Origin: Psococerastis gibbosa | Lineage: Eukaryota; Arthropoda; Insecta; Psocodea; Psocidae | Length of the DNA: 64,000 nucleotides | Reading direction: 5' to 3' | NCBI GenBank assembly: GCA_963971405.1 | Contig: OZ020486.1 | Span: forward strand, 2,108,001-2,172,000 | Shown here: piece by piece, positions 46,708 through 57,045 of the stretch | Layout: every line of letters begins with the position of its first letter | Position numbering within the stretch: position 1 is the first letter of the stretch | Position numbers and translations under genes: made by a program | Notes under the pieces: model-generated | What the model was told of the DNA's origin: nothing | What the model saw: only the letters and a program-made list of their open reading frames with translations | The model's database searches: none

Positions 46708-47278
46708 TGACGCAGACCCTAGTTAAATTTAACAGGAGCAGATGTCACGTGGTCACTAAGTCTATAGTACTTCAAAGGGCAAAGCTGTATTTTATGTACA
46801 AAGCTTTGAAAAGGGAGTAATTGCATTATTCAGCTGGCTGTCAGTAAGCGCAATAGGACAGGGCGAGGTCGCCAAATGTCATTCAAACTTTTGTACTCAG
46901 CAAAGAGATATGACTCATTAGTGACGGTTTAAGCTGCCTTACTACTGTAATTTATAAACTGAAAAGTAAAAGAGCAGACCAAACCATACATATTTGCGAG
47001 TACCAGTATAAATTTGAAAACATCCTAGATGGACATACAACAGATTTCATTTAAAATAGAAATATTTAATAATTTTATGAACACTAGTGTTATCAAATCA
47101 ATGCATTAAGCTTGGCTTGTGCAAATTTGGAGGCCTTTGTTTCAGGCTCGTGCCCAGTGATTTCTTTTTCGAAGGGATCACGATGTAAATTTTGTTCCAG
47201 ACCTTTCCTATACCTTTCCCATTTCATTTCAATCATTTGCAATATGTAGTGTAACTAATATTGCAATATTACACAGAA
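46708..47278. other. Unassigned stretch
   Basis: Nothing recognised. Confidence 0.4.
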
Positions 47279-47499
47279 TTAAGCCATGCGTCACAGTTCG
47301 GAAAAATGATGGCAAGCTGACTGAGACATACAGTGTATTAGGTACAGTATTACGTGAACAACAGCCATCTTATAAATGATATATGCGATGCGAGCTTTTT
47401 TATTTTATCGCTCGTAATATGACTATTGATCCGGTGACACTTACACGGTAGGCCTCAGTCAACTTACCATCATTTTTCTGCTGTGAAATATGGCTCAAC
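47279..47499. mobile_element. Fold-back MITE M4, copy 1
   Basis: The left end TTAAGCCATGCGTCACAG and on through GAAAAATGATGGCAAGCTGA and CTGAGACATACAGTGT is matched inverted at the right end (47445-47499). Arms are about 55 bp. It is non-coding and related to 55862-56092. Confidence 0.78.
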
Positions 47500-48171
47500 T
47501 AAGAGTAGTCTTACATCGTTTGGCGATAGAATGTTAATACTAGTATAATGACGACCATTTTAAAAATTGAAATTTAGAAAAACAATTCTTCTGTGGGATT
47601 TTATCCCATTCATGAGATCAATATTGCTATGAAAGGTGATTTTTTCAAATATAAAAATCGGATAATATACAATAGATACCTACTTACTATCTAAATAACG
47701 AAAATCGCTGTTATATGAACTTCACATCGACACTGTATGTTAGTGTTACAGACTCAATATTTTTGAATCGGCTCCAAAATAAGAGCATCGTTTACAATTA
47801 TTTGGGGCTATATTTACAGTTTCCATCAAAGAAGCTCATCTCAGTTTAATGTGCTGTTGTTATTTTCATGTCATAATAGTCCATCAAACGATGATAGGCT
47901 CATGTTGATGTTGTATACGACTATGACATGATCACTGACCCCAACTGTTTGGAAAAAATTGTGGGGCCCCTCGGTATAGGGTCCAGGACCAAACACCTAA
48001 CGGTCCGCTACGGTTCGCCCCCCCCTCCCATTTTTGGAATTTTCATTATCCTACATTCTATCGGTCGTTACTGGTTTGATCCGAACTAGACCGAATCCAT
48101 TACTAGTAATCGGATATTAAGCAATTTAAGATTTGAGGTGTGTCCTACTATAATTATTACATTCCACTATT
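47500..48171. other. Unassigned stretch
   Basis: Nothing recognised. Confidence 0.4.
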
Positions 48172-48821
48172 ATTGCTTTCCAATTTATACGTAGTATAAG
48201 GAAAGCTTTGCGATGATCTAAATTTTCGATTCCGAGATTTCAACGGACTTACACGATTTGAGGTCCCAGGAACCCAAAAAAGTGATTTTTACGAAATGTC
48301 TGTCTGTCGCTCTGTCTGTCTGTCTGTCTGTATGTCTGTATGTCTATCTGTCTGTCTGTGCGTCGATTTCCGGGCAAACTACTCGGCCGATTTTGATGAA
48401 ATTCGGTATGTAGGTTCACAAAACATACCTTTTTTATTTGGGGCCAACTCAATTTCGGGGGGTTTTATCCTCAAAAAATTCCAAAAAAACGTCTAAAAAA
48501 ATTATTTCCCAAAAACGGCTCCAACTATTTCTTTTAAATTCACATATATTGTAGTTGTTATTAATGTTGATAAAATGTGGGGGGTCGTTTGCCCCTTGAT
48601 AGTTTGCTTCTGGGGGTAAAAAAATAAACATAACTAAATTTTAATGAAAAATTAATAAAAATTATTTTTTTCCTTCTATCGATGATTTCTACCTTCAGGC
48701 ATGTTTTAGATATCGGAAATGTAGCCATAGGAAAATTATTTACCATAAATTACTCATTTTCTCTATCTACTAATTTTGATAATGTGGAAAGCATGTTCGA
48801 GTAAACTCGGACCGGTTCTTT
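48172..48821 (+). mobile_element. M2 element copy with 3' internal deletion
   Basis: The start ATTGCTTTCCAATTTATACG, the GATTCCGAGATTTCAACGG block, a long (TCTG)n at about 48298-48357, CGGCCGATTTTGATGAAATT and the conserved GTTCGAGTAAACTCGGACC tail are all present. The stretch around the GTTAAATTGAGTAACGAAACC block is missing compared with 12442. Confidence 0.85.
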
Positions 48822-48896
48822 GGTAGGCTATATACTAACACAGTCATTAAATTCACTTTGGTTAATAGGTAATCTCCTCGTTATAACCAAAATTAG

Positions 48897-49030
48897 AGGA
48901 TATTGAAAAAACTGGACTTTCTGGGATTCGGACCCACGACACCTTGTGATTCTGTGGTTAAGACGACGTCCGCACTAGGCGTTGATCGTGGGTTCGAATC
49001 CCACCAAGTCTAGTTTTTTCTATATCTTTT
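48897..49030. mobile_element. Two tRNA-like SINE arms in inverted orientation
   Basis: The minus-strand reading of 48897-48939 is TCGTGGGTCCGAATCCCAG, AAAGTCCAGTTTTTTC. The plus strand at 48985-49027 reads TCGTGGGTTCGAATCCCACC, AAGTCTAGTTTTTTC. The right unit also has an A-box-like GTGGTTAAGACGACG at 48954-48968 before its canonical B box, and its T run could terminate pol III. A head-to-head pair of the family seen at 24646. Confidence 0.72.
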
Positions 49031-49574
49031 AATTCCTGTTCCTACAATTATGATTCGATAATAAGTCTGTTAAGTTGTTTGTTTGATAAGCATACCATTT
49101 TCAAAGGCGTTGTGTCGGTATTTTAGGCGATTTGCGATACTGGATATTATAGCACCTACAGTATTATATAGGCTTTCGTTGCATAAATTTGATTGGATTT
49201 TTGGGTAAATTATTGAGGATTTACGAAGTGAACAGACCCATTCTAATAAATGTGGAGGGGGTTTGAGCGCCCACCTAAACACCATACAAGTCGGCACCAC
49301 TGAACATACTGCACTGTTTCCACTGCTTTAAACTTCACAACCAAGAAAATTAAGTAAGTATGATCCGAGGCTCAAAACTCCAAGTAAAAGGAAAATTCTT
49401 CCACCGAACCCAGATGATGAGTGACCAACCTTAACCAGATACAGGAAACAACGTAACTTGGCTTGTTTCTGATTACAACCAACATTGCCGATAAAACAAT
49501 GGTTAAGAGAAAGGTTCCAAAGTTATCAAGCCTGAGCCCTCATTGGGCTGTCGTACCACGGCTAATGCACTTTG
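49031..49574. other. Unassigned stretch
   Basis: Nothing recognised. Confidence 0.4.
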
Positions 49575-49745
49575 AAGAATCAGAAGTTCCCAGACCGACG
49601 GGTTGACATGAAAGAGAAGCAACGCTTCGTCAACATGTACAGTTGACATCTTCAGTGGATATAGCTATAGTTAGTTAGTTGGAAACTTTTGAAGCACCCT
49701 TAACATCGACCATGGCCCATAAGCCCGAAATCTACTGCTTTATTG
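49575..49745. repeat. Decayed relative of the fold-back at 59657-59884
   Basis: AATCAGAAGTTCCCAGACCG, GACATGAAAGAGAAG, CTTCGTCAACATGTACAG and TTGACATCTTCAGTGG follow the left arm of the 59657 element in order. CCATGGCCCATAAGCCCG and TCTACTGCTT follow its right arm. Confidence 0.7.
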
Positions 49746-49974
49746 TCTGACTTTGACCTTGAAATCTTGTGTGTGTTAATATTTATGTTTTTTTGTATTA
49801 TCGTGTCAGACACTCAACAAAGGCGATAGCTACCTACTTAACGTTTTCGATAATGGGTCACGCGACTTTATAAATTAAAATTTAAAAAATACATAATTTG
49901 TCGCCTGATGTACATGCTGTAGACTATTCGATGGATTCTTTAATTCGCGAATTGTATTTAATAACCCCCTATTT

Positions 49975-51065
49975 GGAGCGGAATGTAGCGTTCAATAGTA
50001 ATCATTAATTATTGTGCGGGTGAAACTACAATATTAATGAGGAAGTGTGATGGGGAGTGGCATGCCAGCTGTGTCACACTGACTTAGTTGAAAGCACCTG
50101 CTATTTGATTTCTCCTTTCTTTTTTTTGCATGGAATCCCCTCGACTCTCATACGTGTATTTTGAGCGGTTTGCAGCGTTATAAGGCCCCGTACTCACGGA
50201 CCACACACACCGGTGACTCACCGAGAAATTTTTTCGAGGGGACACCGGTGTGCCGGGGAACCGGTGTACCGGGGACACCGGTCACACCAGACTCAGAAAT
50301 CTTCTGAATGTGACTCTGTGGTTTTTCATTTGCTACAATAAAAAAAAAACAGACACGAGTGAACTCGATATTTGATTTGCAATTCATCAATTAGCATTAA
50401 TAGGTAACGCAATATTTCCATAGTTAAAAAAAAATAGATGGAGCAATTTTTTAGAATTTTCTAAAACCAATTTTTTGCCTTTTTGGGCTGTGTCACACTG
50501 ACTTAGTTTGGAGCACCTGCTGTTTGATAGATTCGTGATGGAGTCCCATAGATTTGCGTATTTTGAAGGATTTGTTTGTAGCCTTAAATAAGAATATTTT
50601 CAAATATTATGCCGGTGAATGTATAAATGAGGCAGTTCTGTCATGTAAAGTTGCATGTGAGCAGAACATGCAAAAGGCAAGGGAAATCACTGCATTAGAA
50701 TTCCCTAGGACAGTCATCATGATAAGTACCAAGTACGGGGAGTCCGAAATACGGTGTAGCTACTTTTTTTCACAATTAACTTGAAGATCACCAATCTTCG
50801 ATAGATGAGGCATTCGAAGCAGAAGAAGAAGAAGAAGAAGACTGTCACACCCATTTTGTTTGGAGCACGTGTAGGCTACATTTGTTTCGATTAATTATTT
50901 TTTTATGTGGAATCCCCTAGATTTTGTTTCATCCGAGTATTTTGAGCGATTTGTAGGAATTTTATTAATTATTGTGGTGGCGAATACATAAATGAGACCG
51001 TGTGATTTGGAGTGGCATGTGCTGTGCTGAGTCAGCTGTACGACACACCCATTTAGTTTGATTTA
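49975..51065. repeat. Degenerate tandem repeat T5, with an insertion
   Basis: The recurrent motif order is AATTATTGTG-GGTGAA, ATAAATGAGG, AGTGGCATG, TGTGTCACACTGACTTAGTT, GGAGCACCTGC, GGAATCCCCT and TATTTTGAGCGATTTGTAG. Units are at about 50008-50178, 50485-50640 and 50840-51060. 50180-50484 interrupts the first two, and a (GAA)n is at 50818-50841. Confidence 0.65.
50186..50340. repeat. ACCGGT-rich insertion within T5
   Basis: Four ACCGGT palindromes (50209, 50244, 50260 and 50277) and one ACCGGG lie within 74 bp. Then comes AATCTTCTGAATGTGACTCT, a segment that recurs inverted near 45611-45650. Possibly a decayed transposable element. Confidence 0.5.
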
Positions 51066-51289
51066 TACGCTCGGCAAAGCGGCATGCCCTATGAATTGTG
51101 GGTTTGTGGCTCAATTTTCGAAATTTAGAGTAAGGTCAATGGCTATAGGCTAACTATCATATATTCCAAAATGAGTAAACCTATTGAACAGAAGCATCAT
51201 TTTATTATTTTTCAAGGGGGGGGGGCAAGATGGCAACTGGGTATAATTTCAAACAAAGTTGAAACGCACTTTCCTCACTTTCCTCGTTA

Positions 51290-51690
51290 GTCAGGGTCAT
51301 TGTTGTATTTTATCTCCACCAGGGGGGGGGGGGGGCAATTGACTGCTGCACTACGCACTCGTGTCGTCACCCCTTCATACATATTCATTATTGGTCTTAT
51401 ATAGATTTGCTGAAGAAGAACCCTTCTTTCTTCTAACTCATCCCAAATTAGGCTTCTCGATATTCTATCATACGCCTTTTCCAGATCTACGAACATCAAA
51501 TGTTAAGGTCTCATTTTCTGCCAAAGATTTTCTAGCAGCTTCCTATAGCAGCGTACATTCCATTCCGTCTGTAGTTCCCCTACCTAGCTGGTTTTTCGGA
51601 ACTGAATCATTAATTAGAGCTCTGGATCATCTCTCAATCACTCTTTCCATCCACTTCATTGCTGATAAAGCATTGGTGTATTATTGTAAT
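51290..51690 (-). pseudogene. RTE-like LINE reverse transcriptase fragment
   Basis: The minus-strand frame at 51499-51287 reads MMFVDLEKAYDRISRSLIWD and then MNMYEGVTTRVRSA, that is motif A of an RTE/Craft-like reverse transcriptase plus the following MYEG-TTRVR segment. Just upstream, in another frame with two stops, is ERVIER, NDSVPKNQLGRGTTDGMECT, the usual preceding N-Q-x-G-x-x-x-G-T-D segment. A G run at about 51324-51335 lies where the sequence breaks off. Motifs B and C are missing. The copy is frameshifted and inactive. Confidence 0.85.
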
Positions 51691-52825
51691 ATTTAATTAG
51701 GCGCAATATGGGTAATTACAGCATGACGGCGGGGAGGAGGGGGGGGGGGACGTTTTGAGCGAGTAGACCATCCTCGATGATGAGGGCCTGTTACACCTCC
51801 CTAATTAAAATAGCTATGACGTCACTCGGCAACAGACTTAACTAATTAAAATTGTCTCTCTCATGGCTCATTTTTACTTTAAATACCGTTGAGGTGTGGC
51901 TCTATCCGACTATAAGTTACAGTTTATTTTATTATTTACAATGCCGGGCTTCTGAGGCAAATTGATAGAGAACCCAAGTTGCTTCTGACTGTTATGTAAC
52001 GGAAACTAGCATATACTTCAGGCATGTGATGCGGAACGAAAAATATCGCCTTCTGCATGCAATAATCCAGGAAGACAGAGGGATCCCAGCAGAAGAAGAT
52101 GATTTTTGGATTTACACATCTTGAGGAACCCAAAAAAGGTTTTTACGAAATGTCTTTCTGTCAGTACATCGCTTAGTGGACAACCTGATCATTAGATTTC
52201 GTTGAAATTGTACGTTAATACAACTAAGGACGGTTTTGTCTGTACCAACCTGTATTATCCGGAATAATGAAATCAAATCAAATACCGTATTTTTATTCTC
52301 AGTTTGTAACTTAGGCGGCATTTTGAGGGATGACCCTCCCCAAAATAAAAAGCTGTGTCCGCCACTGTGGACAAGGAAATATCTAAAGTTTTAGGGATTG
52401 GTCTTCATTCTTAATGTACATTACATAACAAGAGAAAGTGGGGAAGCATCAGCGTAAAAGTTTGGGAAACCATCTTGAAATAAAATGACTTGATATGCAA
52501 ATATTTGAGTTTTCTGAGTTCAATTGGTGGGGGAAAACTCAGTTACAAAATGTTGAATTACCAAGTTTTTAATTCTGCACTTAAAAACTATGACAACTTT
52601 GGTATTGCTTTTATCTATAAAGCTTTTAAGGGGTGGATTCTATAATATGCTATATGCCTTATAGATTACTTGATGTACGCATTCGCCGATATTCGTCACT
52701 ATGTATATGACAGTTTGCCAAAATTAATGTCCAATTCGACATACTTGCCTGCAAGCTTCCAGAGTGCCTCGTAACTTAATTCGAGGTCATTCCTTGTAAA
52801 ATATGGCGCGTTATAGCTTCATTTT
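51691..52825. other. Unassigned stretch with an M2 scrap
   Basis: 52110-52215 is an M2 fragment (CACATCTTGAGGAACCCAAA, TTTTTACGAAATGTCTTTCT). GTGTCCGCCACTG near 52357 resembles a lone hAT-type end. Otherwise nothing recognised. Confidence 0.5.
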
Positions 52826-52826
52826 T

Positions 52827-53436
52827 ATTCCTTTCCAATATATACGTAGTACAGTATAAGGAAAGCTTTGTGAAGGTCCAAATTTTCGATTCCAAGATTT
52901 CAACGGAATTACACGTTTTGAGGTCCCAGGAACCCAAAAAAGTGGTTTTTACAAAATGTCTGTCTGTCTGTCTGTCTGTCTGTCGCACTATCTGTCTGTT
53001 CATCGATTTCCGGGCAAATTACTCGGTCGGTTATGATAAAATTCGGCATGAAGGTTTACAAAAATCATACCTCCAGACCATTTTTTTTATTTGGGCTAAC
53101 TCAATTTAGGGGGGTTTTATTTTCAAAAAACACAAAAAACGTCTAAAAATTTTTTTTCTCAAAAACGGCTCCAACGATTTCTTTTAAATTCACATGTACT
53201 GTAGTCGTCATTAATGTTGACAAAATGCGGGGGGTCGCTTGCCCCTTGATAGTTTGCTTCTGGGGGTAAAAAAATAAAAATAACTAAATTTTAATGAAAA
53301 ATGACTCAAAAATAATTTTTCTGTGAAAACTTTCTATCGATACCTTCAGGCATGTTTTAGGTGTTAAATTTAGTAACGAAACCGGACAGGTTACATTCCC
53401 AAAAAACTAATTGGTTTTGTGCAAAAAAATGACGAA
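52827..53436 (+). mobile_element. M2 element copy, left half of an inverted pair
   Basis: Starts ATTCCTTTCCAATATATACG and runs through the usual M2 blocks to the AACGAAACCGGACAGGTTAC block and TTGGTTTTGTGCAAAAAAAT. The 3' tail is absent. A second M2 copy in opposite orientation is joined directly to it. Confidence 0.82.
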
Positions 53437-53801
53437 AGAACGACTAGAATGTATGTGAATTTAAAAGAAATCGTTGGAGCCGTTTTTGAGAAATAATTTT
53501 TTTAGACGTTTTTTAGAGTTTTTGAGAATAAAACCCCCCCAAATTGAGTTAGCCCAAAATAAAATAAAAATTCTCGATTTATGATTTTTTTGAACCTACA
53601 TGCCAAATTTCACTCAAATCCACCGAGTAGTTTGCCCGGAAATCGACGAACAGACACACCGACAGACCGACAGACAGACATTTCGTAAAAAACACTTTTT
53701 TGTGTTCCTGGGACCCCAAAACGTGTAATTCCGTTGAAATCTCGGAATCGAAAATTTCGACACAAAGGTTTCCTTATACTACGTATAAATTGGAAAGCAG
53801 T
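53437..53801 (-). mobile_element. M2 element copy, right half of an inverted pair
   Basis: Minus orientation, 3' truncated. Contains TTTAAAAGAAATCGTTGGAG, CCACCGAGTAGTTTGCCCGG, a (CAGA)n block, GTGTAATTCCGTTGAAATCT and the start TATAAATTGGAAAGCAGTA at the right end. Confidence 0.82.
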
Positions 53802-54045
53802 AGTCAGAATGGCGTAGAGGTAACGACTCGGACTATCATCCAGAAGGTGACTGGTTCGAGTCCCACCCGAATGCCAAAATTTTCTAGTGGTACAATTATT
53901 TATCTTCTGACTACCATGCTTCGGAGGGCATGTAAAGCCGGCGGTCCCGGCAGTCTTCCCTGACTGTCGATAGGTTAAACAGGAGGCTGTTGATGCAACC
54001 TGAAAACTCCTGTACCACGGGTAGCACCACCCCGACACGAATTTA
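53802..54045 (+). mobile_element. tRNA-derived SINE, variant of SINE1
   Basis: The tRNA-like head TCAGAATGGCGTAGAGGTAA has an A-box pattern, followed by the B box GGTTCGAGTCC at 53873-53883. The body CATGCTTCGGAGGGCATGTA is shared with SINE1, but the 3' part (GGAGGCTGTTGATGCAACCT, CCACGGGTAGCACCACC) is not. Inserted next to the end of the M2 pair. Confidence 0.78.
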
Positions 54046-54093
54046 CTTTTTAATTGGAAAGCAAAAAGGCAAAACCTATTAAACGTATTCTAA

Positions 54094-54269
54094 GGCGGCT
54101 ACTAGTCAGTTTTTTCTTCAAATTTGATAACTTAATGTCATTGACGGAAATATCATCAGTGTTGCATTCAAATGGAGGCAAAACTAGGTCAATGGAAACC
54201 CCGCCTAAAAAAAATCTCATCAATTTTTAATGCACAAATGACGAAAAACTGACAAGTGGAACAGCCGCC
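54094..54269. mobile_element. M1-family MITE, copy d, with an inner end
   Basis: Ends GGCGGCTACTAGTCAGTTTT and, inverted, GGCGGCTGTTCCACTTGTCA. Inside is an additional GGTCAATGGAAACCCCGCCT end (54185-54204), as in the composite copies b and e. TAA lies outside the ends. Confidence 0.7.
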
Positions 54270-54310
54270 TAAAACTACAGTACCTATTCTGTCTGCAGCG
54301 GTTAATTGTA

Positions 54311-54765
54311 GCCGGCCGCCTTACCAAGTTGAATCCAGCGGGCCAGAGCAGGTTCAACTTGGTGCCGGTAGGGAAACATGGTAGGACTTGTCCTGGTCAC
54401 CTCCGAACTAATCGTGTGACTTAATAAGGGCTTTCAGGGCTTTTTATTGTTTCTATTACTAAGCCAACCTAGCGGAGTTAGGGCTGTAAAGCCCTCTCTT
54501 ACACTCAACTAGGAAGGCCCGGGACCACCTGCTTTACATGCCCTCCGAAGCATGGCCAGAAAATGTAGCCATTGTGGGACTCGAACCAACAACCTTTCGG
54601 GTAAAAGTCAGAGTCCATACCACTACGCTACATGTCCTACATGACTTCACTGTGTTTCCCAAGTGGGTCGGAATCCACTATAATCAGGAGGTCCACTGTC
54701 CTATGGGCCCACACCGTGGCCTGGGACTGTGTCCAACCATACTACTACTACTACTACTACTACTA
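54311..54765 (+). mobile_element. SINE2 copy, split by SINE1
   Basis: SINE2 start GCCGGCCGCC at 54311, body to 54420 and again 54652-54740, then (TAC)n to 54765. Flanks GCGGTTAATTGTA (54298-54310) and GCAGTTAATTGTA (54766-54778) match at 12 of 13 positions. About 30 bp near 54355 are deleted. The target is the (TTTC)n-tailed repeat that continues at 54768. Confidence 0.87.
54423..54651 (-). mobile_element. SINE1 inserted in SINE2
   Basis: Minus-orientation SINE1 with an intact B box (GGTTCGAGTCC on the minus strand, near 54577-54590) and the full tail at the left. The host SINE2 reads GTGTGACTT on the left and TGACTTCACTG on the right, so the duplication is short or blurred (TGACTT). Confidence 0.85.
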
Positions 54766-54767
54766 GC

Positions 54768-54835
54768 AGTTAATTGTAAGAGTGGGCCGAAATTCGCCCA
54801 TATGGCAAATAAAGACAATTTTCTTTCTTTCTTCC
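54768..54835 (+). mobile_element. (TTTC)n-tailed LINE/SINE 3' end
   Basis: GTTAATTGTAAGAGTGGGCC, AAATTCGCCCATATGG and AATAAAGACAATTTTC then (TTTC)n, as at 29272-29345. It hosts the SINE2 at 54311. Confidence 0.7.
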
Positions 54836-54895
54836 TTAAGCTATTTCATTTGCCTCTAAGTTTTCCCGCTTTAGTAGAGATGAGTCGTGTACTAA

Positions 54896-55283
54896 GGCGC
54901 CCATTCCATTGACCGGCTAGGGCTATTTCCAACAACGATGACGTGGTAGCAGACATTCAAGACTTAGGTAGCGTTTCCACCGACCTCGCATTGCAGATTG
55001 CAAATGACATTGACGGAAATGTTTTTTTTTTTTTAATAGAAATCTATTAAAATGTTTGTAATTAACATATCCCATGAAGCCATTTTTAATTTTAGTTTTA
55101 GTTTGTTTGTTTGTGATTTTACTGTATGATCATTGATCAATTTTAACTATGGCATAGAGGAAAATAAACATTTCCGTCAATTCTGCAATGCGAGGTTAGT
55201 GGAAACGCCACTTAAGTCTTGAATGTCTGCTACCACGTCACCGTTGTTGGAAATAGCCCTAGCCGGTCAATGGAATGGGCACC
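54896..55283. mobile_element. M1-family composite fold-back MITE, copy e
   Basis: Close relative of 28673-29055, with the same outer end GGCGCCCATTCCATTGACC, the TGACGTGGTAGCAGACATTC block in both arms and the inner CTTAGGT-GCGTTTCCACC end. TA or TAA lies outside. The interior GTATGATCATTGATCAATTT is also shared. Confidence 0.88.
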
Positions 55284-55861
55284 TAATGACACAGCAAATT
55301 CATATGAAGTGCAAATTTTCCCCAAGCAAAACGAAGGCAATGTCCAACAAATGTAGGCCACCCACCCAGGCGTATCATTATATCGAACGATATGATCGAT
55401 CATGTCGAGGTGAGAAAATATGCAACGGCCGTGCTTTTGTACTCTGCTAATTGTGCAAATGGTCGAATGTCGTGTGCGGGACACATTTCGACAACTTGTG
55501 TGTTATGAGCATACTTTCATAATAGACTTACTAATGAACGGGGCCGTGCGTGTGTTTTATTACAGTCCAAATTATTCCTCTCTATAGTCATTGGAATGGC
55601 CAGGGACGTATTTAAGTATCAGCCACCTGTGAGCAGCAAAACCTGTTATCAAATAGACTTGGCACTTGTCACTCACTCTGTGTACTTCTAAATTCAGGGC
55701 AATTAAATATATAAAAAGAGATAGAGAGTCCGTGAGATAGAATGACTTAGGAGGGATGTCCGTCGAGTGGACAGGCAGTGGCCTCATTTGGATAGAGGGG
55801 GTAAGGGGTGGTCTGAAACCCTTAGATTACACCGTATATAATGTGAGAATTCTATTATAAA
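55284..55861. other. Unassigned stretch
   Basis: Nothing recognised. Confidence 0.4.
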
Positions 55862-56092
55862 CCTCAGTCACAGCAAAAAAAAATTGGGATAAGTCGACTG
55901 AGGCATACTGTGCAAGTGTTGGGTGATCAACAGCCAATTTACAAATGATTTATACGAAAACTCGCATCACATAACATACTGATATCATCATTTCTAATTA
56001 GAAAACTGTTGTTCGCGTAACACTAGCACAGTATGCCTCGGTCAACTTACCGAGATTTTACTGCTGTGACGTATGGCTCAATTCAGTCTAGT
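55862..56092. mobile_element. Fold-back MITE M4, copy 2
   Basis: The left end CTCAGTCACAGC and on through GACTGAGGCATACTGTGCAA matches the inverted right end (56005-56092). Arms of up to about 85 bp include a degenerate GAACAACAG segment. Related to 47279-47499. Confidence 0.78.
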
Positions 56093-56566
56093 TTACCTTT
56101 GGTACTTGGATGACGTCATCATGCCCATGTCACTCACTGCTTCTAAATCATAAATAATTAATTTGCTTCCAACCTACACTCGCCTCTGAACAATCCAATT
56201 AAATGGATTTCGTCGATTTCGAGGTGCTAGAAAAGCCAATACAATTTTAATGGTGCTAAAAGTGTATTTCCAAATACAATAGAAGTTTCTATTTGATCAA
56301 ATCCATTACCTACAGAATACAATCACAGTAAGTAGATCTACTAAGTAGATGTATACAATACATGAGTTCATTACGGCTTATAGGGAATGGGAAGGGGTAG
56401 TGCAATAAATTATCAATGGGCTATTATTAGTTATCTAAATTGATGGGGATTTAGTTCTGCTGCCACGATGGCATTGGAATGTTAGTAAGTAATATTATTA
56501 TCAATGGAATATCCATAGATGGTCGAATAAGAGACAGAATGGAAGGAGTTATAGATGGATTTGGTG
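56093..56566. other. Unassigned stretch
   Basis: Nothing recognised. Confidence 0.4.
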
Positions 56567-56630
56567 TAGTGGTCTGCATGACTCGGGTTCGATTACCGTT
56601 TCCATCCATTGTTCCATATCTTCCTTTCTC
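56567..56630 (+). mobile_element. tRNA-like fragment with A- and B-box patterns
   Basis: TTTGGTGTAGTGGTCTGCAT is A-box-like and GGGTTCGATTACC at 56585-56597 is a near-canonical B box. The spacing is shorter than in a tRNA, so a SINE head is more likely. Confidence 0.5.
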
Positions 56631-56740
56631 CAATTTGCCTGCCTGTACCCTGTAGTCTGTACCTCTTCTCGTTGTCATGTGATGACATGGGATATTTAAA
56701 AAAAAAATGGTCGAGCTGTCCGAACTAATTGTGAATTACG

Positions 56741-56803
56741 GTGGTTCCAGGCCTTTCTAGCCCTAACTCCTCTAAGTTGGCTTAGTAAAAGAACAAAAAG
56801 TCA
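56741..56803 (+). mobile_element. SINE1 3' tail fragment
   Basis: GGTTCCAGGCCTTTCTAG, CCCTAACTCCTCTAAGTTGG and CTTAGTAAAAGAACAAAAAG match the SINE1 tail. The tRNA-like head is absent. Confidence 0.75.
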
Positions 56804-56924
56804 ATTACATTGATGGGGTATGCCTACACACACAGTCTAATGTAGACCTGTAGTAAGGTTAGGGAAAACTGATAGCTTAAATAAATAAATAAATAAATAA
56901 AAGTATTATACACCATGTGGTCAG

Positions 56925-57045
56925 GAATAGTCCAGTTGGTAAAGAATTAGACTGCAAAACATGTATATGTTAGTTGTAGGAGTGGGCCGAAAGGTCCAAA
57001 ATTCGACACGGTAAAGACAATTTTCTTTCTTTCATTCTTTCTTAA
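56925..57045 (+). mobile_element. tRNA-headed SINE with (TTTC)n tail, internally deleted
   Basis: GGAATAGTCCAGTTGGTAAA and GAATTAGACTGCAAAAC resemble a tRNA D-arm to anticodon region. This joins directly to GAGTGGGCCGAAAGG, AAAGACAATTTTCTTTC and (TTTC)n. It is evidence that the (TTTC)n tail family includes a tRNA-derived SINE. Confidence 0.6.

Noticed and set aside
48296-48357. CRISPR-like array from regular short repeats
   Set aside because: The pattern is a plain (TCTG)n tract inside M2; there are no spacers. No CRISPR array exists anywhere in the window.
52322-52370. hAT element ending in GTGTCCGCCACTG
   Set aside because: Only one end was found; no partner terminus or 8-bp duplication.
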